Assembly (NCBI RefSeq): GCF_014646355.1
Contig: NZ_BMNH01000035.1
Location: 1 to 64,000 of the forward strand
Length of the DNA: 64,000 nt
Reading direction: 5' to 3'
Source: Nonomuraea cavernae
Lineage (GTDB): Bacteria; Actinomycetota; Actinomycetes; Streptosporangiales; Streptosporangiaceae
Each line of letters starts with the position of its first letter. The stretch's first letter is position 1. This document shows, piece by piece, positions 31,869 through 43,316 of the stretch. The notes beneath the pieces are model-generated. The model searched no databases and was not told where the DNA came from. It was given only the letters and a program-made list of their open reading frames with translations. The position numbers were made by a program, and so were the translations under genes.

Positions 31869-32852
31869 TCAGTGGGGTGATCTCCGCAAGACGTGGGGCT
31901 GCACCACGCCGAGGCCGCGTGCCGGTCGGCGCCTGAGGCGGCGCACCTCGAACTCGGGCCGGTCGCCGAGATCCTCGGCCATGCCGGTGTCGACGACGAT
32001 CGCGCCGGGCCGGGCGATCGAGGTGAGCCGGGCGGCCAGATTGACCGTGGTGCCGAAGACGTCGCCCAGGAGAGGCAGCACCGGCCCGTACGCGATGCCG
32101 ATGCGCAGCTCGTCGGCCTCGACCAGGTCGAGCGCGATCGCCGCGGCCTGGGCCGGGGTCGGCGCGGTGAAGAGCACCTCGTCGCCGAGCGTCTTGACCA
32201 GCCGGGCGCCGTGCGCGGCCACCACGTCGGCGGCGCGGGCCTCGAACCCCTCGACCAGCTCGGCCAGCTCCCGCTCGGTCAGCTCGCTGGAACGCCGGGT
32301 GAACGAGACCAGGTCGGCGAAGCCCACCGCCAGCAGCAGGCGGGTGGGCACCGCCTCGGCCTGGGAGTCGGCCATCGTGAGCAGGCGGGTGCCGGCGGCG
32401 GCGAGCTGGGTGCGCCAGACGTGGACCAGCACCTGCTCGAAGCCGGGCAGCAGCTCCCTCGCGGTGTCGAGGATGCGGGTCAGGTCCTCGTCGGACGGCT
32501 CCTCGTCCGGCGGCAGCATCGCGCCGATCATGATCTCGGCCTGCCACTGGGCCAGCCTGGCCGTGGTCTGGCCGAGCGCGCGGGCCATCCGGATGACCGT
32601 CTGCTCGTCGAGCAGCTCGCTGTCGAGCATCATCCGCACCCGCCGCAGCGCGGCCACGTCGCCGTCGGAGAACGCGACGGCGTCGTCGGCGAGCGAGGCG
32701 AACCCGAGGGCCCGCCAGATGCGCTCGGTCAGGGCGGTCGGGACGCCGGCCTCCGCGGCGACCTCGCCGCGCGTGTAGCGGGCGGGCATGCCGAGGAGCA
32801 GACCGTCGATCTCCTCGGCGGTCGGCCTGCCCCTGGTCTCTGACGCGTCCAC
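31869..32852 (-). CDS. Class III adenylate cyclase with N-terminal regulatory domain
   Basis: A 327-residue cytoplasmic cyclase. The N-terminal half is helical and resembles the autoinhibitory/pH-responsive domain of the Rv1264 type (GMPARYTRGEVAAEAGVPT, then IRMARALGQTTARLAQWQ). The catalytic half starts near 178: metal aspartates in GFADLVSFTRR and KTLGDEVLF, and the transition-state motif GDVFGTTVNLAARL with N and R. It should make cAMP. It lies in a tight operon behind the PH-domain gene and before mscR. Confidence 0.88.
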   Translation of the reverse strand: MDASETRGRPTAEEIDGLLLGMPARYTRGEVAAEAGVPTALTERIWRALGFASLADDAVAFSDGDVAALRRVRMMLDSELLDEQTVIRMARALGQTTARLAQWQAEIMIGAMLPPDEEPSDEDLTRILDTARELLPGFEQVLVHVWRTQLAAAGTRLLTMADSQAEAVPTRLLLAVGFADLVSFTRRSSELTERELAELVEGFEARAADVVAAHGARLVKTLGDEVLFTAPTPAQAAAIALDLVEADELRIGIAYGPVLPLLGDVFGTTVNLAARLTSIARPGAIVVDTGMAEDLGDRPEFEVRRLRRRPARGLGVVQPHVLRRSPH

Positions 32853-32872
32853 GGTGTGGAGGCTACGTCACG

Positions 32873-33391
32873 TCAGCGGCCGTCGATGGTGCCGTCGGAG
32901 GCGTCCTCCAGCAGGCGGAACAGGTCGGTGCGGACATCCTGGATCTTGGGGATGTCGCGGAGCACGATCTGGCCCCTGTCGCCGGCCGACTCCACGGACA
33001 AGGTGCCGCAGCCGAGCAGGCGTTCGGCGAACGTCTGGTCGGAGCTGACCGTGTTGACCTTGGCCATCGGGATCTCGTCGGTCGACTTGTTGAGCACGCC
33101 CGTGCTGATCGTGAACCGATGGGTGGTGAGGACGTAGGCGGTGTTCTTCCACTGCAGGTAGGGGACGAACGTCCAGACGGTCAGCAGGATCAGCGCGACG
33201 ACGCCCACGGCGACGCGGGCGAAGAAGGCGTACTCCCAGTCACCCGGGATGAAGTACAGTCCCGCGCCCGAGGCCGCGGCGATCAGCACGAGCGCGACGG
33301 CGGGGACGACGAGTCGCTTCCAGTGCGGATGGAAGGACCTGATGCGCCGCTCACCCTGCGTCAGATGGTGGTCCGGGATGGTCATGCGCAA
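32873..33391 (-). CDS. Membrane protein with bacterial PH domain
   Basis: A 172-residue protein with two helices (about 28-47 and 57-76), then a bPH_2 domain: YVLTTHRFTISTGVLNKSTD, EIPMAKVNTVSSDQTFAERL, and LLGCGTLSVESAGDRG. Such YdbS/YdbT-like proteins are widespread in actinomycetes and are linked to envelope functions, but no reaction is known. It lies 27 bp after birA and 20 bp before the cyclase gene. Confidence 0.85.
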   Translation of the reverse strand: MRMTIPDHHLTQGERRIRSFHPHWKRLVVPAVALVLIAAASGAGLYFIPGDWEYAFFARVAVGVVALILLTVWTFVPYLQWKNTAYVLTTHRFTISTGVLNKSTDEIPMAKVNTVSSDQTFAERLLGCGTLSVESAGDRGQIVLRDIPKIQDVRTDLFRLLEDASDGTIDGR

Positions 33392-33418
33392 ATCGTGCCA
33401 CCTCGGAGTCGCCCCCGG

Positions 33419-34255
33419 CTACGTCGAGGGTCGAACGTGCACCACGTCTCCGGCGCTCAGCGTGTGGCGCTCGCCGCCGGCGGTCACCTGGAGGTGGCCG
33501 GCGTGGTCGATGCCGGTCGCGGTGCCGGTCAGCATGCGCTCGCCGGGCAGCTCGACCCTGATCTCGCGGCCGATGGTGGCGCTCGACGCCTGGTAGGCGG
33601 CACGCAGCCCGCAGGCGTCGGCGTCGCCGGCGGCCTCGCTCCAGTCGCGGTAGTGCGTCTCGACCTCTCTGAGCACCGCCCGCAGCAGCGGGTCGCGGTC
33701 GACGAAGGGCGCGATCCCGGGCCCGCCGGATTCGAGGGCCAGCGAGGTGGCGGTCTGGACGGGCAGCTCGTCGGCCCTGACCGAGACGTTCAGCCCCATG
33801 CCGATGACCACCGCGTCGCCTGAGCGCTCGGCCAGCACCCCGGCCAGCTTGCGTTCGCCGATCAGCAGGTCGTTGGGCCACTTGAGGCGTACGTCCACCT
33901 CGGCCAGCCGGCGGACGGCCGAGGCGGCGGCCACCCCGAACAGCAGCGGGAGCCAGCCGAGGGTGCCGACCGGCGGCACCGGCCTGAGCAGGACGGAGAC
34001 CGTCAGGCCCGAACGCGGTGGCGCGCTCCAGACGCGGCCGAGCCGGCCGCGACCGGCGAACTGTGTCTCGGCCACCAGCACCGCTCCCTCAGCCGTGCCC
34101 TGGCGGGCGACCTGGGCGAGGTCGGCGTTGGTGGAGCCGGTGCGGTCGACGACGGTCACCCCGGTCCACAGGCTGCCTGGCCGCACCAGGGCGCGGTTGA
34201 GCGCCGCCTCCGAGAGCGGAGGGCGGTCGAGGTCGGAGTAACGCGAGTCGGGCAC
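33419..34255 (-). CDS. birA: Biotin-[acetyl-CoA-carboxylase] ligase
   Basis: A 278-residue monofunctional biotin ligase without the N-terminal DNA-binding domain of E. coli BirA. STNADLAQVARQG, the biotinyl-AMP loop ETQFAGRGRLGRVWSAPP, KWPNDLLIGERKLAGVL and VIGMGLNVSV are present, and the C-terminal SH3-like cap ends the protein. It biotinylates the carrier subunits of acyl-CoA carboxylases; the beta and epsilon subunits of one are encoded at 43.3-45.1 kb. It heads a leftward operon of five genes. Confidence 0.94.
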   Translation of the reverse strand: MPDSRYSDLDRPPLSEAALNRALVRPGSLWTGVTVVDRTGSTNADLAQVARQGTAEGAVLVAETQFAGRGRLGRVWSAPPRSGLTVSVLLRPVPPVGTLGWLPLLFGVAAASAVRRLAEVDVRLKWPNDLLIGERKLAGVLAERSGDAVVIGMGLNVSVRADELPVQTATSLALESGGPGIAPFVDRDPLLRAVLREVETHYRDWSEAAGDADACGLRAAYQASSATIGREIRVELPGERMLTGTATGIDHAGHLQVTAGGERHTLSAGDVVHVRPST

Positions 34256-34373
34256 CCTTCCATCTTCGCCGACGTATCGGGTGCCCTCTACCGACGCCGC
34301 TGGCGGGGCGTTTCGCCGTCAAGGGCAAGATGGGGGCGAAAGACCTGAACAACCGGAATGTGGTGAGCGATTC

Positions 34374-36578
34374 ATGGCGCGTCTGGACCCACGCAACTGG
34401 GCGTCGTGGCGGCCGTTCGGCATCGGACTGCGCAAGCCGAACAACTACCTGGAGCTGGCGAAGGCGTTCCGGTCGGTCAAGGGCAACCGGCGCTACGCGT
34501 GGCGGATCCTCAACCAGGGCACCTGCGACGGCTGCGCACTGGGCACCCGCGGCATGCGTGACTGGACCATGGATGAGATCCACCTGTGCAACATCAGGCT
34601 CCGGTTGCTCTCGCTGAACACGATGCCGGCGCTCGACGTCTCGCTGCTGCGTGACGTCTCGGGCCTGACCGGCAGGAAGAGCGCCGAGCTTCGTGGTCTG
34701 GGGCGGCTGCCGTACCCGATGTTGAGGCGCGCGGGCGAGCCGGGCTTCACCCGCGTCTCGTGGGACGAGGCGCTGCGGGTGGCGGCCGACGGCCTGCGCG
34801 ACGCGCGCTTCGGCACCTATCTGACCAGCCGGGGCGTGCCGAACGAGAACTACTACGCGGCGCAGAAGGCGGTGCGCGCGCTCGGCACCAACAGCGTCGA
34901 CAACGCGGCCCGCATCTGCCACTCGCCGTCGACCGTGGCGCTCAAGGAGACGATCGGCGCGGCCGCCACCACCTGCTCCTACACCGACTGGATCGGCTCC
35001 GACCTGATCGTCTTCATCGGGTCCAACCCGTCGAACAACCAGCCGGTGGCGATGAAGTACCTCTACCACGCCAAGAAGGCCGGCACCCGGGTGGCCATGG
35101 TCAACGCCTATCGCGAGCCGGGAATGGACAAGTACTGGGTGCCGTCCAACGCGGAGTCGGCGGTGTTCGGGACGAAGATCACCGATGAGTTCTTCGGCGT
35201 CAACGTGGGCGGCGACATCGGGTTCCTCAACGGCGTGCTCAAGCATCTGATCGAGAACGACTGGGTGGACAAGGTGTTCGTCGACGAGCACACCACCGGG
35301 TACGAGCGACTGCGGAGCACGGTGTCGGAGCAGTCGTGGGAGGAGCTGGAGGCGCTGTCCGGGGCCTCGCGCGAGGAGATGTTCCGGCTGGCCCGGCTGC
35401 TGGGCGAGGCGAAGTCGGCGGTGCTCGTCTGGTCGATGGGCATCACTCAGCACACCTACGGCGAGGACAACGTACGGGCGATCGTCAACCTGGCGCTGGC
35501 GCGCGGCTTCGTGGGGCGCGACCACTGCGGGCTGATGCCGATCCGCGGGCACAGCGGGGTGCAGGGCGGCGCCGAGATGGGCGCGTACGCCACGGGCCTG
35601 CCGGGCGGGCTGCCCATCACCGCCGAGAACGCCGCGACGTTCGCCGAGCTGTGGGGCTTCGAGGTGCCCGTCACGCCCGGACTGACGGCCGGCGAGATGA
35701 TCGACGCGGCCCACGCGGGCGAGCTCGACGCGCTGGTCTCCAGCGGCGGCAACTTCCTGGAGGTGATGCCCGACCCCGGCTACTGCCGCGAGGCGCTGTC
35801 ACGGCTCGGGCTGCGCGTGCACATCGACATCGTGCTGTCGTCGCAGATGCTGGTGCCGTCCGACGGCGACGTGCTGCTGCTGCCCGCGCAGACCCGCTAC
35901 GAGATGGTCGGCGGGGTGACCGAGACCTCGACCGAGCGGCGGATCATCTTCTCGCCGGAGATCGAGGGGCCGCGCGTCGGTGAGGCGTGGCCGGAGTGGA
36001 AGATCTTCACCGAGCTGGCCGCCCGCACCCGGCCCGAGATCGCCGCCGCCGTGCGCTTCACCGGCACGCCCCAGATCCGGGAGGAGATCGAGCGGGCCGT
36101 GCCGTTCTACGAGGGCATCGCGAGCCTGCGCTCCTTCGGAGACAACGTGCAGTACGGCGGGCGTCACCTGCTCGCCGGCGGCCGGTTCCAGACGGCCGAC
36201 GGCCTGGGCAGGTTCTCGGCCGTCCGGCTGCCCGCCGTAGAACGTTCTGACGGCACGTTCACCGTGGCCACGCGGCGGGGTAAGCAGTTCAACAGCATGG
36301 TCCACGAGCGCCGCGACGGCTTCAACGGCGCGACGCGCGAGGCGGTCCTGATGAGCCCGTACGACGCCGACCGGCTCGACCTGCCCGACGGCGCCGAGGT
36401 CGAGCTGCGCTCCGGCGAACGCACCTACCAGGGCAGGGTGCTGCGGGCGCCGCTGACGCCCGGAAACCTGCAGATCCACTGGCCGGAGGGCAACGTGCTG
36501 CTCCACGAGACGCGTCGCTCGCCCGACGCGAAGATCCCCGACTACAACGCCGCCTCCGTGACCGTGCGGCGGCTGTGA
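34374..36578 (+). CDS. FdhF/YdeP-like molybdopterin oxidoreductase
   Basis: A 734-residue enzyme of the YdeP branch of formate-dehydrogenase-like proteins. The N-terminal cysteines TCDGCALG and HLCNIR may hold an iron-sulfur cluster. The molybdenum-ligand region is NAARICHSPST, with Cys where FdhF has selenocysteine. Pterin-binding blocks include IVFIGSNPSNNQPVAMKY, LARGFVGRDHCGLMPIRGHS and NSMVHERRDGFNGATREAVL near the end. ATG 34374 is chosen because the upstream frame is not protein-like. FdhD overlaps its stop. No electron-transfer subunits are nearby and the physiological substrate of this branch is not established. Confidence 0.9.
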   Translation: MARLDPRNWASWRPFGIGLRKPNNYLELAKAFRSVKGNRRYAWRILNQGTCDGCALGTRGMRDWTMDEIHLCNIRLRLLSLNTMPALDVSLLRDVSGLTGRKSAELRGLGRLPYPMLRRAGEPGFTRVSWDEALRVAADGLRDARFGTYLTSRGVPNENYYAAQKAVRALGTNSVDNAARICHSPSTVALKETIGAAATTCSYTDWIGSDLIVFIGSNPSNNQPVAMKYLYHAKKAGTRVAMVNAYREPGMDKYWVPSNAESAVFGTKITDEFFGVNVGGDIGFLNGVLKHLIENDWVDKVFVDEHTTGYERLRSTVSEQSWEELEALSGASREEMFRLARLLGEAKSAVLVWSMGITQHTYGEDNVRAIVNLALARGFVGRDHCGLMPIRGHSGVQGGAEMGAYATGLPGGLPITAENAATFAELWGFEVPVTPGLTAGEMIDAAHAGELDALVSSGGNFLEVMPDPGYCREALSRLGLRVHIDIVLSSQMLVPSDGDVLLLPAQTRYEMVGGVTETSTERRIIFSPEIEGPRVGEAWPEWKIFTELAARTRPEIAAAVRFTGTPQIREEIERAVPFYEGIASLRSFGDNVQYGGRHLLAGGRFQTADGLGRFSAVRLPAVERSDGTFTVATRRGKQFNSMVHERRDGFNGATREAVLMSPYDADRLDLPDGAEVELRSGERTYQGRVLRAPLTPGNLQIHWPEGNVLLHETRRSPDAKIPDYNAASVTVRRL

Positions 36579-37414
36579 GGGAGCGCCCGGGCCCCACGAG
36601 GCCGGTCCGCGTCCTGGAGCTCTCGGGCTCCGACTCCCGCGAGCGCCGCGACGACCTGGCCACCGAGGAGCCGCTGGAGATCCGCCTCACCGCCCCTGGC
36701 GGCGCCCGCAAGACCGTGGCGATCACCATGCGGACCCCTGGCCACGACTTCGAGCTGGCCGCCGGGTTCCTGCACGGCGAGGGCCTGGTCGAGCCGGGCG
36801 GCATCGCGGCCATCGGCTACTGCGTGGACGACGACCTGCCGCCCGAGGCCCGCTACAACACGGTCACGGTGCGGCTGCACGGCCCGATCCCCGACCTGCC
36901 GGCGCTCGACCGTCACTTCCTGACGTCCAGCGCCTGCGGCGTCTGCGGCTCGGCCAGCCTCGACGCGCTCCGCGACCGCTGCCACCCGCTCCCCCGGGGC
37001 GGCGTCGAGCTCACCCCCGACGTCCTGTACGGGCTGCCGGAGAGCCTGCGCGGGGCGCAGGGGGTGTTCGGCAAGACCGGCGGGCTGCACGCGGCGGGGC
37101 TGTTCACCGCCGAAGGCGAGCTGGTGGCGGTCCGCGAGGACGTGGGCCGGCACAACGCGCTGGACAAGCTGGTCGGCTGGTCGGCCCTGAACGAGGGTCT
37201 GCCGCTGGACCGGCACGTGCTCATGGTCAGCGGCAGGGCCAGCTACGAGATCATGCAGAAGGCGCTGTCCGCGGGCGTCGGCGTGGTGTGCGCGGTGTCG
37301 GCTCCGTCGTCGCTGGCCGTCGACGTGGCCAGGGACTTCGGGATGACGCTCGTCGGGTTCCTGCGCGGGGAGCGGTGCAACGTCTACGCGGGACAGGAGC
37401 GGATCATCCGCTGA
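36575..37414 (+). CDS. fdhD: Formate dehydrogenase accessory sulfurtransferase FdhD
   Basis: A 279-residue protein that transfers sulfur to the molybdenum cofactor before insertion into formate dehydrogenases. The reactive cysteine pair is SSACGVCGSAS near 112-122. TMRTPGHDFELAAGFLHGEG and RHNALDKLVG, then MVSGRASYEIMQKAL, are family motifs. GTG 36575 overlaps the previous stop (GTGA), so it is coupled to its probable client enzyme. Confidence 0.94.
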   Translation: MRERPGPTRPVRVLELSGSDSRERRDDLATEEPLEIRLTAPGGARKTVAITMRTPGHDFELAAGFLHGEGLVEPGGIAAIGYCVDDDLPPEARYNTVTVRLHGPIPDLPALDRHFLTSSACGVCGSASLDALRDRCHPLPRGGVELTPDVLYGLPESLRGAQGVFGKTGGLHAAGLFTAEGELVAVREDVGRHNALDKLVGWSALNEGLPLDRHVLMVSGRASYEIMQKALSAGVGVVCAVSAPSSLAVDVARDFGMTLVGFLRGERCNVYAGQERIIR

Positions 37415-37468
37415 GCCGAATCCGACTTTGGTCGGGCCGGTGAACCCCTGTGCTGGCACGGGCCGATT

Positions 37469-38137
37469 GTGGCGGAGCGTCCGGAAATGCTCATTCTGTT
37501 CGGCGTGCTCGCCGTGGCCAACCTGGTCTCCGTGACGTTGGGTATCGAGGCGCTGGAGTGGGCGACCAAGCCGCTGCTCTGCCTGGTGCTGGCGGTGTAC
37601 GTGCTGCGGGAGGCGCCCCGGCATCGGCTGCTGGCGGCCGGGCTGGTGTTCGCCATGGCGGGGGACGTCGCGCTGCTGGTGGACGGGCAGGTCGCCTTCG
37701 TGGTGGGCATGTCGGCGTTCCTCGTCATGCAGGTCTGCTACCTCACCGTCTTCACACGGGAGGGCGCCTGGGACGGGCTGCGGGCCCGGCCCTGGATCGC
37801 GGGGGCGTACCTGGTGGTCTGGCTGGGTGCCGGGGTCCTGCTGTGGGAGCCGCTGGGCGGACTGCGGGTGCCCGTGCTGCTGTACGGGCTGGCGCTGGTG
37901 ACGATGGCGGCGTTCGGGGCCGGGCTGAACCGCGTCGCCGGGCTGGGCGGGGCGCTGTTCGCGTTCTCCGACCTCCTGGTGGGGCTCGGCGTGACGGGGA
38001 CGGATTTCACCGGCCGGAGCCCGGTGCTGATGGCGACCTACATCGCGGCGCAGTTCCTGATCGTCCGGGGCGTGACCGCCGGCCGGTCCGCCGCCCGGAA
38101 CGACGGCTCGATGGCGCCCGTGAGCCATCCTTCGTAG
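37469..38137 (+). CDS. YhhN-family membrane protein (lysoplasmalogenase-like)
   Basis: A 222-residue polytopic protein with about eight short helices. WATKPLLCLVLAVYVLR, FAMAGDVALLVDG and ALFAFSDLLVGLG carry the conserved K, D and D residues of the YhhN family, some of whose members hydrolyse lysoplasmalogen or alkenyl ether lipids. GTG 37469 is used; ATG 37487 is possible. It is downstream of fdhD by 54 bp and may be a separate unit. Confidence 0.85.
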   Translation: MAERPEMLILFGVLAVANLVSVTLGIEALEWATKPLLCLVLAVYVLREAPRHRLLAAGLVFAMAGDVALLVDGQVAFVVGMSAFLVMQVCYLTVFTREGAWDGLRARPWIAGAYLVVWLGAGVLLWEPLGGLRVPVLLYGLALVTMAAFGAGLNRVAGLGGALFAFSDLLVGLGVTGTDFTGRSPVLMATYIAAQFLIVRGVTAGRSAARNDGSMAPVSHPS

Positions 38138-38164
38138 GTCTCCGGCCGACCGGCCAGGACGCCG

Positions 38165-40786
<2,622 letters not shown>

Positions 40787-40854
40787 GCTTCGCAGATTAC
40801 CGAGTCGCTCGGAACGGGCGCAGACCGGTCTCGCCAAATGGACTAGACCACTGG

Positions 40855-42432
40855 TCAGGTGGGCCGCGAGACCGCCGCCACCAGCTCGGGGAGCCGGGCG
40901 AACCCGATCTTGGCGCCGAGCCGCCTGCCGAGCGTCTCGACCAGCAGCCCGTAGAACGGCGCCAGCACGCAGACCCAGGTCCAGCCGAGCGCGATCGGCA
41001 CCACGAACGGCAGCGACAGGGCCATGATGCCGAGCAGCGCGCCCATGGAGGAGGCGAAGGCCTGGCCGCCCTGGCCGGGCGCGGCCCCGCTGAAGGCGTT
41101 GAGCCGCTCGGGCACCGTGTAGGGGATGGTCACGCTGGTCACCGAGCCGACGCCGAGCCCGATGCCGAGGGCGCCCCAGCCGGCCAGCAGAGCGGGCACG
41201 ATCGCTCCCGGGTTGCCGCTGAACAGGCTCGCGGCGACGGAGATCAGGAGGAGCACGGGTGTGGCGAGCGCCGCGTTGGCCAGGTGGCGCCCGGCCAGGT
41301 CGGTGCGGAAGCTCTCCTCGGAGCCGCAGGCCACGACGTTCATCCAGATCGACGGCCCGTCGATGCCGTAGGCGTTGCCCGACTGCAGCGCGATCATCAG
41401 CGCGCCCGACGAGGTCAGCAGGATGGCCAGCCACGGCCCGACCTCGCCGCCGCTGCTGTCGCCGATGCTGTTGCCGAGTGAGAACGCCAGCACGACGGTG
41501 ACCACGACCGCGGAGAACCAGCCGACCCGGAACCGGGGCTCCCGCCGGATGTACTTGAGCTCCTTCGTCACCACGGCCGCCAGCGGCCCGTCGGGCAGGA
41601 AACGGTCGACCAGGCCGCTCTCCTTGCGTACGGAGGCCGCCTGGGTGGAGGAGTCGGGCATGACCAGCGCCCGGCTGAGCGCCTTGATCCACAGCCAGCC
41701 GACCAGGAGCACGATCAGCGCCAGAACGGCCAGCTCGGCCAGGCCGACGAGCCCGCCGTCGGAGATGGCGTGGGCGGCCAGGCCCGAGGGCGCCCACCGG
41801 AAGGCGTCGGCGGTGCCGCGCAGGATCGCCAGCGGGTCGCCGAGGTCGCTGTTGACGAGCAGGTTGGGCAACTGGGCGAGCAGCACCACGAAGATCGCCG
41901 CCACGGCGAGCACGTCGCGCCCGCGCCGGGTGCGCAGCGCGCCGGACAGCGCGGTGGTGATCAGCCGGGAGGTGACCAGGCAGAGCGCGAACTGCAGGAG
42001 CACCGCCACCAGCCCGACCAGCAGGCCGCCGACGCCGGTGGCCAGCCCGGCCAGCGCGCCGGCCGTGACGATCAGGGTCGCGGCGGGCCACACCCCGGTG
42101 GCGGACGCGGTGAACATGCCGAGCGCGAGCCGCCCGGTGCTCAGCGGGAACAGCGACAGCCGCGCCGGGTCGATCGTGTCGTCCAGCCCGAACGCGAGCA
42201 GCGGCACGATCATCCAGCCGATGAGGAAGAACGTGTAGACGACGATCACGATGTCGGTCGCGATGTCGTGCGGCGCCAGCCGGATCAGGCTCATCAGGAA
42301 GAAGCCCAGCGCCGCCAGCAGCACGGCCATGACCAGGGTGAAGACGAACCCGAGTTTGCGGGACAGGTCACCGCGCAGGTTGCCGGCCAGCAGCCGGAGC
42401 TTGAGCTGGGCGAAGAGCGCGACCGTGCTCAC
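40855..42432 (-). CDS. ABC exporter permease
   Basis: A 525-residue membrane protein with about twelve helices grouped in two halves, joined by a soluble part around residues 245-300 (ALVMPDSSTQAASVRKESG, then VVTKELKYIRREPRFRVGWF). It fits the ABC-2-like permease type common in actinomycetes. Its ATG overlaps the stop of the ATP-binding subunit gene, so the two form one transporter. The substrate is unknown. Confidence 0.85.
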   Translation of the reverse strand: MSTVALFAQLKLRLLAGNLRGDLSRKLGFVFTLVMAVLLAALGFFLMSLIRLAPHDIATDIVIVVYTFFLIGWMIVPLLAFGLDDTIDPARLSLFPLSTGRLALGMFTASATGVWPAATLIVTAGALAGLATGVGGLLVGLVAVLLQFALCLVTSRLITTALSGALRTRRGRDVLAVAAIFVVLLAQLPNLLVNSDLGDPLAILRGTADAFRWAPSGLAAHAISDGGLVGLAELAVLALIVLLVGWLWIKALSRALVMPDSSTQAASVRKESGLVDRFLPDGPLAAVVTKELKYIRREPRFRVGWFSAVVVTVVLAFSLGNSIGDSSGGEVGPWLAILLTSSGALMIALQSGNAYGIDGPSIWMNVVACGSEESFRTDLAGRHLANAALATPVLLLISVAASLFSGNPGAIVPALLAGWGALGIGLGVGSVTSVTIPYTVPERLNAFSGAAPGQGGQAFASSMGALLGIMALSLPFVVPIALGWTWVCVLAPFYGLLVETLGRRLGAKIGFARLPELVAAVSRPT

Positions 42433-43280
42433 TTCGGCTCCCCGTCACCGGCGCCGAGGTCTCCGCCTGGGAGGTTCCTGGAGCCGAGATCTCCAGCGCC
42501 GAGATCTTTGGCGCCGAGGTTTTTGGCGCCGAGCCAGGTCAGGCCGGTGTCGCCGCCGTCACGCTGGCCGCCCACCAGCGCCAGGAACGTGTCGTTGAGG
42601 CTGCGGTCGCCGCGCACCTTCTCCAGGGGGCCCTGCGCCACGATGTGGCCGCCGTTCATCACCGACACCCAGTCGCACAGCCGCTCGACGAGGTCCATGA
42701 CATGGCTGGAGAAGATGACGGTGGACCCCGAGGCGGTGAAGCGCTGGAGCACCTCGGTGAGCGTGTTGGCGCTGACCGGGTCGACGCCCTCGAACGGTTC
42801 GTCGAGGAAGAGCACCGAGGGGTTGTGCAGCAGCGCCGCCGCGAGCCCGATCTTCTTGCGCATGCCGGTGGAGTAGTCGACGACCAGCTTGTCGGCGGCT
42901 CCGGCCAGGTCCATCACCTGCAGCAGGTCCTCGGCGCGCCCCAGGACGTCGGCCTTGGGAATGCCGCGGAGCCGGCCGCTGTAGTGCAGTAACTCCCGGC
43001 CGGACAGCCGCTCGAACAGCCGCAGGCCCTCCGGCAGCACGCCGATGCGGGCCTTGACCTGGACCTGGTCGCGCCAGACGTCGAGCCCGTCGACCTCGGC
43101 CCGGCCGCCGTCGGGACGCAGCAGGCCGGTGATCATGCTGAGCGTGGTGGTCTTGCCCGCGCCGTTGGGCCCGACCAGACCGGCGAAACTGCCCGCCGGG
43201 ACGACGAGGTCGACCCCCGCCACCGCGACCTGCGGGCCATACCGTTTGAACAGGCCTTGTGTGCGAACGGCGTCCGTCAT
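42429..43280 (-). CDS. ABC transporter ATP-binding subunit
   Basis: A 283-residue ATPase with Walker A LVGPNGAGKTTTL, Q-loop region, LVVDYSTGMRKKIGLAAALL signature (S-T-G-M in place of SGGQ), Walker B PSVLFLDEPFEG and H-loop FSSHV. It pairs with the permease gene that overlaps its end. The C-terminal 35 residues are unusual: LGAKNLGAKDLGAGDLGSRN and similar units from a 15-bp tandem repeat (42451-42533), like a short pentapeptide-repeat tail not needed for ATPase function. Confidence 0.9.
   Translation of the reverse strand: MTDAVRTQGLFKRYGPQVAVAGVDLVVPAGSFAGLVGPNGAGKTTTLSMITGLLRPDGGRAEVDGLDVWRDQVQVKARIGVLPEGLRLFERLSGRELLHYSGRLRGIPKADVLGRAEDLLQVMDLAGAADKLVVDYSTGMRKKIGLAAALLHNPSVLFLDEPFEGVDPVSANTLTEVLQRFTASGSTVIFSSHVMDLVERLCDWVSVMNGGHIVAQGPLEKVRGDRSLNDTFLALVGGQRDGGDTGLTWLGAKNLGAKDLGAGDLGSRNLPGGDLGAGDGEPK
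42451..42533. repeat. 15-bp tandem repeat in the ABC ATPase C-terminus
   Basis: About 5.5 copies of a unit such as GCGCCGAGATCTTTG run in tandem, with changes at the last six positions. The period is a multiple of three, so copy number can change without frameshift. On the coding strand each unit gives one LGAxD/N-type pentapeptide. Confidence 0.8.
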
Positions 43281-43316
43281 GGATCCACTCTAAGAGGAGG
43301 GGTTACCCTTGCGCGC

